Positions 23,100 to 34,085 of a DNA stretch of 64,000 bases are shown here, one piece after another. The translations under genes and the position numbers were made by a program. This DNA comes from Aureobasidium sp. EXF-3400 (lineage: Eukaryota; Ascomycota; Dothideomycetes; Dothideales; Saccotheciaceae), in contig SWBL01000225.1 of the NCBI GenBank assembly GCA_024195585.1, positions 1 through 64,000 of the forward strand, in the 5' to 3' direction. How positions within the stretch are numbered: the stretch's first letter is position 1; each line of letters starts with the position of its first letter. The notes beneath the pieces were generated by a model. That model was not told the DNA's origin, made no database searches, and saw only the letters and a program-made list of their open reading frames with translations.

Positions 23100-24191
23100 C
23101 TAGATGGTTCTCGAGTTCTCGATCTTGGTGACGAGGATGTCGGTGGCGCCAATGGCAGTCAGCTCATCCATGGCGTTGGAAACGTTCTTGCGCAACACCA
23201 TGGCCGAAACAGCAACCCAACCGGACTCTTCCAGGCTGTTGACGGTGGGTGCTCGCTTGCCAGGGGTGATCTTGGCAGCCTGCTCGAGGTTGCTACGCTG
23301 GACGTTGTATGTGCAGAGGACGTATTTTTGGGCGGCTGTCAAGGGATGTTAGCAGACTTTTGACGAGGAAGGAGATGAGTGGGCGTACTAATGACACCAC
23401 GGATTCTGGTTGCGATCAGGTTGACAAGATCGGGGTTGGTGGGATTCTTGGAGCGGATCAAGATGGCGGTGGTCTCGAGGACAGTCGAGATGGCTATGAG
23501 ACCTGCTGCGCGCATTGTCTCGCCAGACTCAACAAGATCGACAATGCCGTCTGCAACACCCAAGGCACAAGCAGCCTCTACACTGCCACCAACGTATTTG
23601 ATGTGGGTGTCGAGCTTCTCTCCTGCCTTCTTACCCTCGAGTTCTCTGAAGTAGACCTCTGCGAGGTTGGTAAAGCTGGTACAGATGTTCTTTCCTACCA
23701 GTGACTTTGCATCTTGATAATCTCCCTTCTCGGGGACCTGGATCTGAAGCTTGCAGCGACCAAAGTCAAGGTCGAGAACCTCTTCGACACCAGTAGATTC
23801 GGTTGGGGGCTCGGTCACCTCATACTCGGCGACTTGATCGCGACCGGTGATACCGAGATCACAACGACCCTCGGAGACGAAGGTAGGGATGTCGGAGGCG
23901 GGCAGGAAGACCAGGGCGATGGGGAAGTTCTTGACGAGAGCAATGTCGAGACGCGAGTGTCTGTGGAACTGAATGTCGGAACCGTGGAGAAGCTCAATAC
24001 ATGCTTGGTGAAGGCGTCCCTCTGTAGCAGGAATTAGGAAGGTGTTCTGCGACGTATGGAGGGGCAGTGAGGGGTCAATTACTCTTGGGAACGGCGAACA
24101 AGAGCCGGTCGGTGAGGCTGAGGAAGGCGCGTCAGGACGGAGTAGAGATTCATGGAACAGTCGCATTGACATACTGGTTGACGAGATCCAT
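23100..24191 (-). CDS. his1: ATP phosphoribosyltransferase
   Basis: First enzyme of histidine biosynthesis: ATP + PRPP to phosphoribosyl-ATP, feedback-inhibited by histidine. Four exons: 24191-24175, 24117-24083, 24021-23389 and 23335-23100, 306 aa. The first exon codes only 'MDLVN' plus two bases, and the second gives 'LTDRLLFAVPK'. Across the next join the protein reads 'VPKKGRLHQA', as in the family. Further blocks are 'DIALVKNFPIALVFLPASDI', 'GRCDLGITGRDQVAEY', 'GKNICTSFTNLAEVYF' and 'YVGGSVEAACALGVADGIVD' (PRPP-binding region). The C-terminal domain ('KITPGKRAPTVNSLEESGW') is the PII-like histidine-binding domain of long-form HisG enzymes. Divergent from PRE7. A near match to a Gcn4/CpcA site (tgactga) occurs at about 24283, too weak to call. 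Confidence 0.96.
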
Positions 24192-24684
24192 GGTGAGCGA
24201 GAGATGTGTGTGTTGGGACAAAGATCACAGGAAAAGACTGGCGACGATGGGAAAGAAGGCGCAATTGGCGACTTCCGGTATTATGACTGATGCGAAACGG
24301 AAAGCACTATCTACACGTGGGGGCAGTATTGATTCACATTCGATCTCTTGTTTCTCGTCGCGCTACCACAGATCTGTTCGAATTGACGTTTGTAGCGGAT
24401 ATTCGAATTGACAATTATCATACTGAAGTCTATAGCACTATTTCATAAATAATTGATCTGGTAAGGGATTGTCATTCAACACTGTTTGCAGATGGTCAAC
24501 CAAATTTTGCTTGATTGATCAGCGATGACGGAGAGCGGGTTGCGGCGAGCGGCTCTCGGGAGTTCTTGGCAAAGCCGCGCCGACGTGCATCGTCACTCCA
24601 AGCTCTCCGCCGTGAAGGCAGCATACAGCTACCACTAGCTTGACTAAACATCAACCACACCGTAATTCCATCACATCACCAACC
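24192..24684. other. Divergent promoter region HIS1/PRE7
   Basis: About 490 bp of non-coding DNA between the two start codons. No convincing regulatory motif recognised. Confidence 0.5.
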
Positions 24685-25539
24685 ATGGCATCCTCAGTGA
24701 CAGTCGCCATTCCCAACGGCCAGCCTGGCTACTCCTTCTCGCAAGCCCCTCAAGTCACCGTCAACTCAGGGCCTCGCCAACATGCTGGCTTCTACCCGTA
24801 TGCCTCCCATCGCATCTACACCATCTAGCTGTCTTCTGACCCTCATTCCAGATACACCGACAACGGTGGTAGCACTCTCGGAATCTCAGGCGCCGACTTC
24901 ACCATCATGGCAGGCGACACCCGCCACACCTCCGGCTACAACATCAACACCCGTTACGCCCCCAAGCTCTTCCGCATCGGCGGCGAAGGTGCCGAGAAGA
25001 CCGGCGCACGTATCGTTCTGTCCGTCGTTGGTTTCGCCGCCGATGGCAACGCCCTGGCCGAGCAACTCGACACCATCGTCAAGATGTACCACTACCGCCA
25101 CAACAAGCCCATGACAGTCTCCGCCTGCGCCCAGCGTCTCTCCCACATCCTCTACAACAAGCGTTTCTTCCCTTACTACGTCCACGCCATTCTCGCTGGA
25201 CTCGATGAGGAGGGCAAGGGTGCTTTGTACTCGTACGACCCTGTAGGCAGTTACGAGAGAGAGCAGTGCCGTGCCGCCGGTGCTGCCTCGAGTTTGATTA
25301 TGCCTTTCCTCGACAACCAGGTCAACTTCAGGAACCAGTACATTCCCGGCTCAGGGGAGGGTCACGCCCTGCAAGCTCGTGTTCCCGAGCCTCTGCCTCA
25401 AAAGGACGTTGAAGAGATTGTTATGGATGCCTTTACCAGTGCTGTTGAGAGACACATTGAGGTCGGTGACGGTCTGCAGATGATGATCATCACAAAGGCC
25501 GGCATTGAAGAGAGATATGTGCCCCTCAAGCAAGATTAG
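24685..25539 (+). CDS. pre7: 20S proteasome subunit beta-6 (PRE7)
   Basis: Non-catalytic beta subunit of the 20S core proteasome. Exons 24685-24797 and 24852-25539, 266 aa, with the intron splitting the family motif between 'GFYP' and 'YTDNGGSTLGISG'. Typical beta-6 signatures are 'GADFTIMAGDTRHTSGYNI', 'LSVVGFAADGNAL', 'NKRFFPYYVHAILAGLDEEG' and 'YSYDPVGSYEREQCRAAGAA'. The N-terminal 37 residues are the usual fungal extension. The gene lies 490 bp from HIS1 in divergent orientation and converges on the adenylate-forming enzyme gene with a 270-bp gap. Confidence 0.95.
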
Positions 25540-25811
25540 AGGAGGTTTCCCTTTCTTGCGTTTTTACATGTGTTCACGACGAAGGATATCTGTCCCACCC
25601 TTCGATGGGTATGGGAAAAGCAGATGGTTGTATTTTAATCATATCAGGCACGGCTTTTGATGCATGGCGCGCGGCGTTGGCTTACAAGATGGAAGGGATT
25701 ATGGAGAATCAAAAGACCATTCCACCGACCAAGGATTTCTCCTTGACTCTTGCTTTAACTGCTACTCATAACTAACCGTAAAGGTGATTGTATCATTAGA
25801 TATGGGCTTAT

Positions 25812-27581
25812 CTACAATTTCGACCAAGATTTGTATATCTGGTCAATTTCGTGTTCAAACGCCGACAAGGTTGCCTTGCGATCCACGCTCCCTTTCGCCG
25901 TCATTATCATCCTCTTCTCAGCTCCAACAACTATCACCAATTCCTTTTGCAGCCTGGCAGATTCATGATGTTTCTCATTCTCAGCTTCGACAGTCGGCCA
26001 AATCTCATCCACAAATTGTGCTTGTTGCCCCGCCGTGATTGACATAGCAGGTTCAACCAGCAAAAAAGGTCTGCTGCGATACTGACCACCCACCAAGACA
26101 AGCTTAACAGCTGGATGTGCAGAGATAGCCTCTTCAACAGCACCAGCATACATCTTGACCTCTCCACTCAATAGCACCAAATCATCTTTCCTGCACCTAT
26201 ACCTCCAAAGCCCATCCTTCTCCGGATGCGGTGAAAATAAATCTTTCGTTCTGAATTCTGTGATTTGCTTTCCCTTGTCAAAGCCAAAATGTACTGCTAG
26301 ATGTGGAGGTGTGCTATCCACACATCGGAAGAAGTTGGTGTAGGCTTCTGACTGAGGCGTGCGATTGACCACCAATTCGTAGAGATCTGCAGAGGTGTGT
26401 TGAAACGAGGCGGACATGAAGGGGTGGAAGAGGAAGTAGCCATGGTCTGAGGGTGATGGCGCTGGGGCTGTGAGCCAGAGGCCGCCTTCTGTGCTGCCTA
26501 AGGCTGAGTTCACGGTGCTGTCAAACTCGGTGCTTATGATGTGAGTTGCCCAAGCAGAAAGTGGTGAGCCACCGTAGACTATCTTCTCCAGCCTCTGTAG
26601 TTCTTTGCGATGATCTGGGTCGACTAGCAGTTCTTCCAACAGACTTGGAGGAACAGATGCCGCGCTGACAGGCGCATTGCGCAAGATCTCAAGGACTGTA
26701 TTTTTGTCAGGTCGAATTCCAGAGGGCCCAAGTATAATAATTGTGTTGAGGTACACAGGTGACAATAGACTAGCTGTCATGCCCGAAGTGTGGAAGACAG
26801 GTAAAGCGCAATAAATGCCTTGACCTGCCAGTTGAGTTGCTGCACTGCCTGGTAAAGTGTGTAGTCTGTCTACTGAAGCCAGCATATCGTTAGTCCAGAT
26901 CACTGGCTTTGGCATTCCTGTTGTTCCGGAAGTGTGTACTATCATGACTGGATCTGAATGTGCTTCTGAGTAGGGCTTCGAATATCGATAGTGCTCGCTT
27001 CGCCCCGAAGATTTTGATGTGTCCAGGAAGGTTCCAAAAGAAGCCGTGTTGATATATTTGGCACTCGGAAACCTCTCTTCCAAGGATTGCGCCAGTTCTG
27101 TCATCTCGGAAGTATATATCACAGCCGTACATTCCAAAGACTTCAGTAGAAACAGATGAGCATCTGCAGACGCAAGATGTGATGCCAACAATACCTTCCT
27201 ACCCACTTTCGCCGCTGCCACAACCACAATACAATATCCTAGGTCCCTAGGTCCAAAGTATGCAAAAGTTGGAAATGTCCCGTCAGCAGCTTTGCCCAGA
27301 GTTTCGTCTAGCCACCGAGAGCAGGCATTTATGGTTCGTGCGAATTCTGCGTATGTGACGTTTCTGAATCCTTGGGCTAGGTCTGTGTCGTTTTTGGGTA
27401 TAGATGCGTAGGTACGAGTTGGTGTTTTTGTGGCGATCTCGTCGATTAAAGTGGGAAGCAATCTTGTGCCGTACTCAGGTGTCTCTTCCTCCATACCGAA
27501 CGTACACGTAATTCGAGTTGAAGGAGAAGACAGTATATCTTGCACGGCTATGCTTCCTGGAAGTTGGGATGAGGTACTCAT
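25812..27581 (-). CDS. Stand-alone adenylate-forming (acyl-CoA synthetase-like) enzyme with peroxisomal SKL terminus
   Basis: 589-aa intronless AMP-dependent synthetase/ligase. It activates a carboxylic acid with ATP to an acyl-adenylate; the acid is unknown. The P-loop-like A3 motif 'IVHTSGTTGMPKPVIWTND' lies at about residue 217, then 'YCALPVFHTSGMTAS', 'VYGGSPLSAW', 'NSALGSTEGG' and the hinge/A8 block 'LWRYRCRKDDLVLLSGEVKM'. The last three residues are SKL, a classic PTS1 peroxisomal import signal. In sequence style it resembles the A domain of fungal NRPS-like reductases (A-T-R), but here no carrier or reductase domain follows. The start is the ATG at 27581; the frame is open further upstream (to 27659) but without an ATG. 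Its minus-strand neighbour upstream is the flavin reductase fusion. Confidence 0.88.
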   Translation of the reverse strand: MSTSSQLPGSIAVQDILSSPSTRITCTFGMEEETPEYGTRLLPTLIDEIATKTPTRTYASIPKNDTDLAQGFRNVTYAEFARTINACSRWLDETLGKAADGTFPTFAYFGPRDLGYCIVVVAAAKVGRKVLLASHLASADAHLFLLKSLECTAVIYTSEMTELAQSLEERFPSAKYINTASFGTFLDTSKSSGRSEHYRYSKPYSEAHSDPVMIVHTSGTTGMPKPVIWTNDMLASVDRLHTLPGSAATQLAGQGIYCALPVFHTSGMTASLLSPVYLNTIIILGPSGIRPDKNTVLEILRNAPVSAASVPPSLLEELLVDPDHRKELQRLEKIVYGGSPLSAWATHIISTEFDSTVNSALGSTEGGLWLTAPAPSPSDHGYFLFHPFMSASFQHTSADLYELVVNRTPQSEAYTNFFRCVDSTPPHLAVHFGFDKGKQITEFRTKDLFSPHPEKDGLWRYRCRKDDLVLLSGEVKMYAGAVEEAISAHPAVKLVLVGGQYRSRPFLLVEPAMSITAGQQAQFVDEIWPTVEAENEKHHESARLQKELVIVVGAEKRMIMTAKGSVDRKATLSAFEHEIDQIYKSWSKL

Positions 27582-28438
27582 TTCAGACACTGTGCAAGAT
27601 TTTCGACAATATTGTGAAAAGCAGTGAAACAAAGATTGGGAAGCAGCAATGCAGCTCAAATATCACCTTGACCCACACGGTAGCATTAAAGGCCCACACT
27701 TGCGATAGGCAAGCTACAAAATCACGAAGGTGAACCTTACCCATCATACGTACGAAAGACGTGCTCGTCACCCGTTCCGAGCCACATTTATGCGATTACC
27801 CAGCTCATCCCTCTCGTACGAGAAGGATTCAGAGAAAGCGAAACCGAAACGGTTCGCGAGATGATTACTGATTGGCAAACTCCTATATAGGGTAAGGACG
27901 GATAGGTGTCCGAGGGTCGTTGTCGTCGGGGAATGCTCCTTCTCTGGGTCTAGAGGCTTGGCGTTGAACTGCACCTCACAGCAAATATAGATGAGCTTGT
28001 CCCACACCGCTCTGGAAGGATTTGGTCTTGTAAGTTTGTTCCGCTTGTTTTGTATAGATACCAGTGACATGCTCTGAGATGTAGACCCACTGACGATATG
28101 TGGATACCGAGTGCTGGCGAGTGCTACCTTGTCGTGCATGCTCGACTTACAGTGGGATAGTACCTTTTCCTTTGTTCGGCCAAATATCTACTCGCAGCAT
28201 CTGCGTACTCGATTACTGATGCGCTGGCATTGTTCATATTGACGTGGCTTCTGGGTGAATATGGTGAATAATTGTGACATTGATGCGCCAAAAACACACT
28301 GCACTCAGATCCCCTTGTCTCATGCTATCTGGATTACAAAGATATTTAGAGCAAGCACTCTTGATATTGCTGTAGAGTAAGGGCCATATCTGTACCAGAA
28401 CGAGAGCCAGGAAACGACACAGAAATCCGTCGTGCGAA
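27582..28438. other. Intergenic, no convincing gene
   Basis: 0.86 kb between two minus-strand genes, probably including the promoter of the adenylate-forming enzyme. A 123-codon frame at 27768-28139 (-) has no recognisable domain and irregular composition; I do not call it. Confidence 0.5.
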
Positions 28439-30338
28439 TCAGAAATTGTAGTCTTCATAGACCACATCCTGGCCGCTTAACCATTCTAGGATTATGCTCC
28501 TCTGCTTCGTGCCCGTGCAGACATACCATCTCTCGGTCTTTGGCGTTAGCCCTTCCAGATCAGATTTCTCCATACGGCGCTGCACAATTTGTACACCCAA
28601 ACCCTTAAGTTTCTCCATAGCTGTTTCATGGTCGTTGCTTCCGGCGGAGATGCCAGTGACGAACAGAGTGAGACTTTGAGCCAGATCTGGTGTTCCTTCG
28701 ACCATGTCCACAGCAATACCTAGATCAGCTGCCCGCAATGTCCAGAACAGTCGAAGGTTACCTAGCTTGAGCGAAGGTAGACAAGGCATCAATGGCGTGA
28801 TACCTACCCCAGCAGCGATGAACGCAACAGCTGACTCGTCTCCAGTCTGCTCAACCACGAACGACCCTCCAAAGCCTTTGATCCCGATTTCCAGGTCCGA
28901 CCCTTTTGCCTCCGGACCTAATCCATGTTTGAACAGGAAGTCGGTCACTACGCCAACCTTCCGGATCGTGATTTCGAACTCGTCATCAGCAAGACGCTTG
29001 CTTGGGTGTGGTGGCAGGCCAGGAGAAGAGGAAACTGTAAACGTGCGAACAAAATCATCGTTCAAACTCCGAGGGTCGTCATTTCGCATATGAGAATAAC
29101 CGATATCCAAGTGCTCCGAAACGTCGATGGTGACATATTGACCTGCGGTATAAGAGGCTGCGTTCGACAAGGCAAATCTGAAGCGCGAGATTGTAGGAGT
29201 GAGCGGTATCTGAGTAAGCAGCTTCGCAGTCATCTGATTCGAGTTCTGGGCTTCTGTTCTTCCACTTGCTTTTTCGCTGGCCAGATATCTCACAACTGGA
29301 TTGTAGGGGGAATATTCGCCTGTGTTGCCACGGAATGGAAGCACCGATTCAACGAGACGAGCTGCCGTAATGGTGACGCGGACTGCCAGATTCGAGCGAG
29401 GCATGGCTTCTGCTGCATCCTTCCCAAACAGGATTTCCGTGGTGCCAGTTACATACAGGCAGTCACCAGAGTCAAAGTCCGGAAAGCAAAAACCAGCTCT
29501 GGGTTCAAGCATCATGTTACCAAGACTCTGATACAGACGGTTGCCAGAATATTCTGGGTAGACGAATTGTGTGCACCCGCCTTCCCCTGACAAACACCGT
29601 ACAAAACCCGGCGGACCACCTCGATGATTGGTGTCCATGCTAGATCCGCTGCTCGTGCTAAGGAACATCAGATCCACTTTGTGTATAAGATCAATGGCTG
29701 CTTTCTCCAAAGGTACAGAGTTCCAGATGAGTTTTGGGTTCGTGGTCGCTGGTGATATATCGCGTCTGTTCAGATACTTTGGACAGTTTCCTTGATGTGC
29801 ATTAGTTTCTTTTCTTCGCAATCGTTGGGATGAACCCACCTAAACTTTCCTCAATACGTGCAACGAGCTGCAGCACACCTTGTTTGACATCGTTGTTTGG
29901 GGTGATGTTTTCGAAGCTTCTATCAAGAGAGCCTGCAACCATTCTCCCGGCAAGTTTGACCCTCTTCCTCGTGTCCAGGTCAATGGCAAGTCCGCTGAGC
30001 AATCTACCCTCTCCCTCTTCCTTGACAATCCCACCCTTGGCATCGCGACCTACCAACACTTCTACCACCGGATCCAGGTTCAACGCTACAGAAGTCCGAA
30101 TTCCGATCGTACTGTTTCCCAGTGGTCGAGAGAAGCCGGTGCGGCCTCCCCATACAGTCGTCCAAGGTCGACCTTCAGGGTCTAGAGTGCCAAAGGCCAA
30201 TAACGGTGCACGTTGGAGCATGTTGGAAGCTTGAGGAGATAGCATCGGTATAGTGGGATTGTCCATCTCGGGCACATGTAGCTTCCTTTGCATCAACTTC
30301 TCGCCTTCGTGAAAGTCCGGTGCTTGGTAGAATGTCAT
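28439..30338 (-). CDS. PNPOx-like/FAD-NAD(P)-binding reductase fusion oxidoreductase
   Basis: Two-domain flavoenzyme, exons 30338-29840 and 29790-28439, 616 aa. Residues 1-240 look like a pyridoxamine-5'-phosphate-oxidase-type FMN split barrel: 'LAFGTLDPEGRPWTTVWGG' near the start, and after the splice join 'LGNCPKYLNRRDI', a motif typical of this subgroup. Residues 310-616 form a ferredoxin-reductase-like module: 'AGQYVTIDV' and 'RTFTVSSSPG' (FAD binding), then 'AFIAAGVGITPLMPCL' (NAD(P)H binding) and the C-terminal 'WYVCTGTKQR'. No 2Fe-2S cysteine cluster is visible at the end. The electron acceptor is unknown. The intron is a canonical 49-bp GT..AG with an ACTAAT-like branch site. Confidence 0.85.
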
Positions 30339-30703
30339 GTTTGCAAAGTGGTGATGTAAGCTTTGGTGTTAAGTGTACAACAGCTTCTGATACTCAGACG
30401 TGTCCGTTTGGGAAAGAACTCAGTAGGTGGCGCTGGTATAGCTGCTGCTTACGAGATTAAGAGCGAACGACGTGTAAGACAGAGGATGCCGAGGATAGAA
30501 GACGTCTGACACCCCCGCCTTGCGCCATCTTCAAACTTCGCAAAAGGACTCATACACGTGCTTCATAGTAACTAAATCTGAACGTGTCCAGTCCGACATT
30601 ATCAAAGTGAAGAAAAGAAGTTGCAACGCGAAAGTCGACGCGTTCAAGATGATGGGTGAGGTGCATAACTCTGTGTATTGACGTCATTCTGTCATAGTCA
30701 GGG

Positions 30704-30870
30704 TGCTACCACCAGCGTCAATCTTCGAGGGCCAGATGCATGTAGTATCACGACAGCGAGGAAATTGATGGTCTGGTGTATGTCAGAGGAAACATCGAAG
30801 CCTACAGAGACTCGATATCAGAATAAGCTCAGGTTCTGAGGCCTGTGTTGAGCCACATGACCAAAAACCG
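30704..30870. repeat. Diverged direct repeat, copy 1
   Basis: Pairs with 31037-31200 at an offset of about 333 bp. The strongest shared block is atcttcgagggc (30721 and 31055), followed by 'gatgcatgtagtatca' versus 'catgcatatagcatca', 'tatgtcagaggaa' versus 'tatatcagaggaa', and 'ccacatgaccaaa' versus 'ctacatgatcaaa'. Alignment was by eye. Confidence 0.6.
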
Positions 30871-31036
30871 TCGAACCCTGCTTCGTCATCTGAAGATAGC
30901 ATGACAAGCCAGTGTCGAGACTTCGGCTTCAACCTCAGATGAAGAATTGCGTGTCGAAATCGATAGTGTACTTGAAGATGACGTCGATCTCTTCATTCTA
31001 GACCCCCTACACATCAAGGTCAAAATGCAACCTAGT

Positions 31037-31200
31037 ACTCTCATGGCAGTGTGAATCTTCGAGGGCGACATGCATATAGCATCAGAGAAGGAGTTGTTCA
31101 TTCGTTGTATATCAGAGGAAGTTTTGTAGCTCAAAGAGACCCAATACAGATACGAGATTAGATCCTGGTGCTTGCATCAAGCTACATGATCAAATTTCAC
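31037..31200. repeat. Diverged direct repeat, copy 2
   Basis: Partner of the segment at 30704-30870. Same order of shared blocks, with many substitutions and small gaps. Confidence 0.6.
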
Positions 31201-31352
31201 ATAATTAGCTGCGGGTTGTCACATGGAAGTGGCAGAACATACTGACCCGAGCTAAATCCTATATATACCAGAAATGTAAGAAGAAATGCACAATGTAAAA
31301 GACGTGGGAACCTCGATTCTTGCTTACTTATACATTACATTCATGATCTAGC

Positions 31353-33148
31353 CTAGTAAGATCCTCTCACAACCTCCATATTTTTGAAGACAGCTTCTTC
31401 TAACATAGTCACTCCATTGCCTGTCGCGTACATTCCCATCCTTGCACCCTGCCAGGAGATGCGTCCTTCGTAATGAGGAGCCATCCATGCAGCAGTGTAA
31501 GCAGTAAGCCATGTGGTTGCATTGTCCGAAGGAAGCGAGTATCCCAATTGATATGTCTCGGGAGTTGTACGGATGCTCAGACGCACGGTTGTCGCACCAG
31601 TCGACTGCGTACCGTTGCTGGACGCCTGGGAAGGAAGATGGTAGTAAGTCGTCGTGATGTTGCCATCTTCGTCACCACCTCTTTCTCCAACGGTGACGAG
31701 AGTCCTCAGACAGGTGGAGTTAGATCCGTCTTGGCATTGGACAACAGATACTGTGTCATGGTAGTCATCGTTGACCCAAGCGACGATACCGGCTTCTTGT
31801 GTGTCCATAGTAGGGTTGAAAGTCATGTCAACGCTGAACGTATAAAACAATGCGTCTTGCTTTTTGAGAACCAGAGCCATGCCATCTAACGCATCCAACG
31901 TGGCCGTGGTACCTCGAAGGATCAGAGAGTTATTTCCAACGCGCCACCAAGGTCTAGATGGCGTGCCTCTGAATTCCCAGCCAAGCTGCAGAGAGGAACC
32001 CGAGAAGTTGTCGCGTAGATATTGGCTTGCGTTAGACTTCGCAGGCAGAGCTGGATCTTCCATATCGAATGTAATAAGATTACCATTGTTTGCCAATGGC
32101 CAACCATCTTCACTCCAGGTGACACGGCTCAAGAAAGTCTCACGGCCGAGTTGGTATGTGCCATTTATGTTTTGAGGTAGTTGAGGACGCACGGCAAGGA
32201 AGACAGTGTACCAACTGTCGTCAGGACGCTGGAAGATGTCCGCGTGGCCAGTCTGTTGAATAGGAGCAGAGGGGTCACGACTGTTGAAGACCATAGGACC
32301 CAGAGGACTTGCTTCCCATGGTCCTGATGGCGAGGGTCCACGATGGATCGTTTGGCGATGCAGCACTTCCGTGCCACCTTCGGCTACTGAAAGATAGTAA
32401 GATCCGTTGATGAGATAGACGTGAGGACCTTCAGCCCATCGAATCTTCTCAGGCAATGAAGAACGGTAGATCATCTCTGGTTGGGTCAGGGAGTAACCTG
32501 TGGTCAGGTCCAGTTTGGACTGCCAGATGGTGCTATTTCCTCCCTTGGATCCAAACTCTGGGTATCCTGTACTCAAGTACACAGTTCCGTCGGTGTCCCA
32601 GAAAAGATCGGGATCAATTCCTGCTTGGTCTAGATACAAAGGCTGTGTCCAGTTGTTCGAGAAGGGGTCATCGGTGGTTATGATGAAGTTGTTCTGCTGG
32701 AAAGGGAAGAAGTCTAATGGAAAAGATTAGCATCATTTTTCCATCGACGGCAGGGAAGATGATAAGCGTACTATCCGCGTAAGTCGTGATGATATAGAAG
32801 GTACCGTTATGGTGGCGGATCGTGGGAGCGAAGATTCCTCCGGTCGTCAGAAGCTGACGATCCGAGATCTTGTTGTTCTCATTTAAGCCATGGCCGATCA
32901 ATTCCCAATCGACGAGGTTTGTGCTATGATACACAGGAACTCCAGGAAAGTATTCGAAGGACGATGACACAAGAAAGTAGTCATCACCGACACGGATAGC
33001 AGACGGATCGGCATTTACACCAGAGATGATAGGGTTGGTGAAGGCTGAAGCCGTAGCTATCATAGCAGATGTCAGTACATACTGGGTCATAGCCAAGCGG
33101 GATTCGCTCACATAGAAGTGCTGCTACAACTACTGAAAGGTACAGCAT
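31353..33148 (-). CDS. Secreted GH43 beta-xylosidase / arabinofuranosidase
   Basis: Glycoside hydrolase family 43 enzyme that removes xylose or arabinose from hemicellulose fragments. Three exons: 33148-33112, 33056-32772 and 32713-31353, 560 aa. Exon 1 codes most of a signal peptide (MLYLSVVVAALLSTASA), so secretion is expected. The five-bladed propeller carries the expected acids: base Asp in 'GVNADPSAIRVGDDYF', modulator Asp in 'GIDPDLFWDTDG' and acid Glu in 'IRWAEGPHVYL'. 'QTGHADIFQ' is also typical. The C-terminal 200 residues form a beta-sandwich of the kind appended to many fungal GH43 enzymes. Several N-glycosylation sequons are present. The gene is divergent from the sugar transporter. 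Xylosidase and arabinofuranosidase activity cannot be separated from sequence alone. Confidence 0.9.
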
Positions 33149-33210
33149 TCTGAGACTTATGGAAATGATGTTGAATGGGCTGTGATGGTCAAGTAGCCAT
33201 TCATTCTGAA

Positions 33211-33216
33211 TTTATA
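33211..33216 (-). promoter_or_regulatory. Putative TATA box of GH43 gene
   Basis: Reads TATAAA on the minus strand, 63-68 bp upstream of the start codon at 33148. Position and sequence fit a fungal TATA element; unproven. Confidence 0.45.
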
Positions 33217-33449
33217 ACCATCCAGAGTGGAGGAGCCGAACCGAATTGGTGGCTTGGTATACGATTTTCAGAGAGGACTTGGACTCCCGAGCTCTTGGAA
33301 GGACACATCTTGAGCGTTCTGAACTCGTATGTCATCACATATGTGCGTAGACTGCAATTGTAGTCCTGTTCGGAAGGAGGTGGTACCCCGCAGACCAGAC
33401 GCCATGGACTGTCGGTCCGGTTCGGCTCACAGCAGCGTCCTTGGCATCA

Positions 33450-33740
33450 TCGGACGGAGTCAATCTCGATGCCGCATGAAATCCATCTGGTGATGGGGAT
33501 ATCGGCAGATCACACTGTTGCGACGTCGCCGATTTACCGACAAGCGCATGTTGTAAAGGGAACCGAGAGCTGCTCAGTATGTGGTTCCAACGGAGACGAC
33601 AAAGACCACGAGGAGGGTCGCCGACTCAGATGTCGTATAGCTACATGTGAAATGACTTCACAGCTCGTTTCCAGAGGATAATATTCACCAAGCTGACTCC
33701 GCTTTCTTCTGAGTGACCGCTTGTCGTCTAGGCAAGCGTG
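33450..33740. repeat. Diverged direct repeat A, copy 1
   Basis: Related to 33795-34085 at an offset of about 340-355 bp. Shared blocks: 'ctcgatgccgcatgaaatcc' versus 'cccgatgcctcataattcc', 'gcgcatgttgtaaagg' versus 'tcgcatgttgcgagg', 'aacggagacgaca' versus 'caatggagacgaca', and 'ccgctttcttctgagtgacc' versus 'ccttcttctgcttgatc'. Aligned by eye. Confidence 0.6.
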
Positions 33741-33794
33741 TTAGTGTATATCACGAGCCTAGGGGTGGGTTCATGCCTCCCGCCATTGCCAGGC

Positions 33795-34085
33795 AACGGA
33801 GTTAAATCCCGATGCCTCATAATTCCGACCGCAGATGAGCAGATCGCCAGGATAAACTCGTCCTAGGGTTCTGGAACAAGCACGCCAAATTTGCCGATGA
33901 TCGCATGTTGCGAGGAGAAAAAAGTTGCCAATGTGGTTACGAGGTTGCAATGGAGACGACAGCTTTCGAAAGGATGTTCGGACCTGAACGTCGCACCTAT
34001 ATACACGTGACTGAATATCTGCCGGGTATGCCAGACCGCTTTTTGCCTTCTTCTGCTTGATCGCTTTCCGTCTAAACCGTTCTTG
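33795..34085. repeat. Diverged direct repeat A, copy 2
   Basis: Partner of 33450-33740, with the same block order and many substitutions plus indels. Confidence 0.6.

Larger units (their letters stand above)
30339..31352. other. Intergenic region with a diverged direct duplication
   Basis: 1.0 kb between the 5' end of the flavoenzyme gene and the 3' end of the GH43 gene. It holds two related segments (listed separately). I see no credible gene. Confidence 0.55.

Noticed and set aside
27768..28139. 123-codon minus-strand frame
   Set aside because: No recognisable domain, no splice context, irregular composition.
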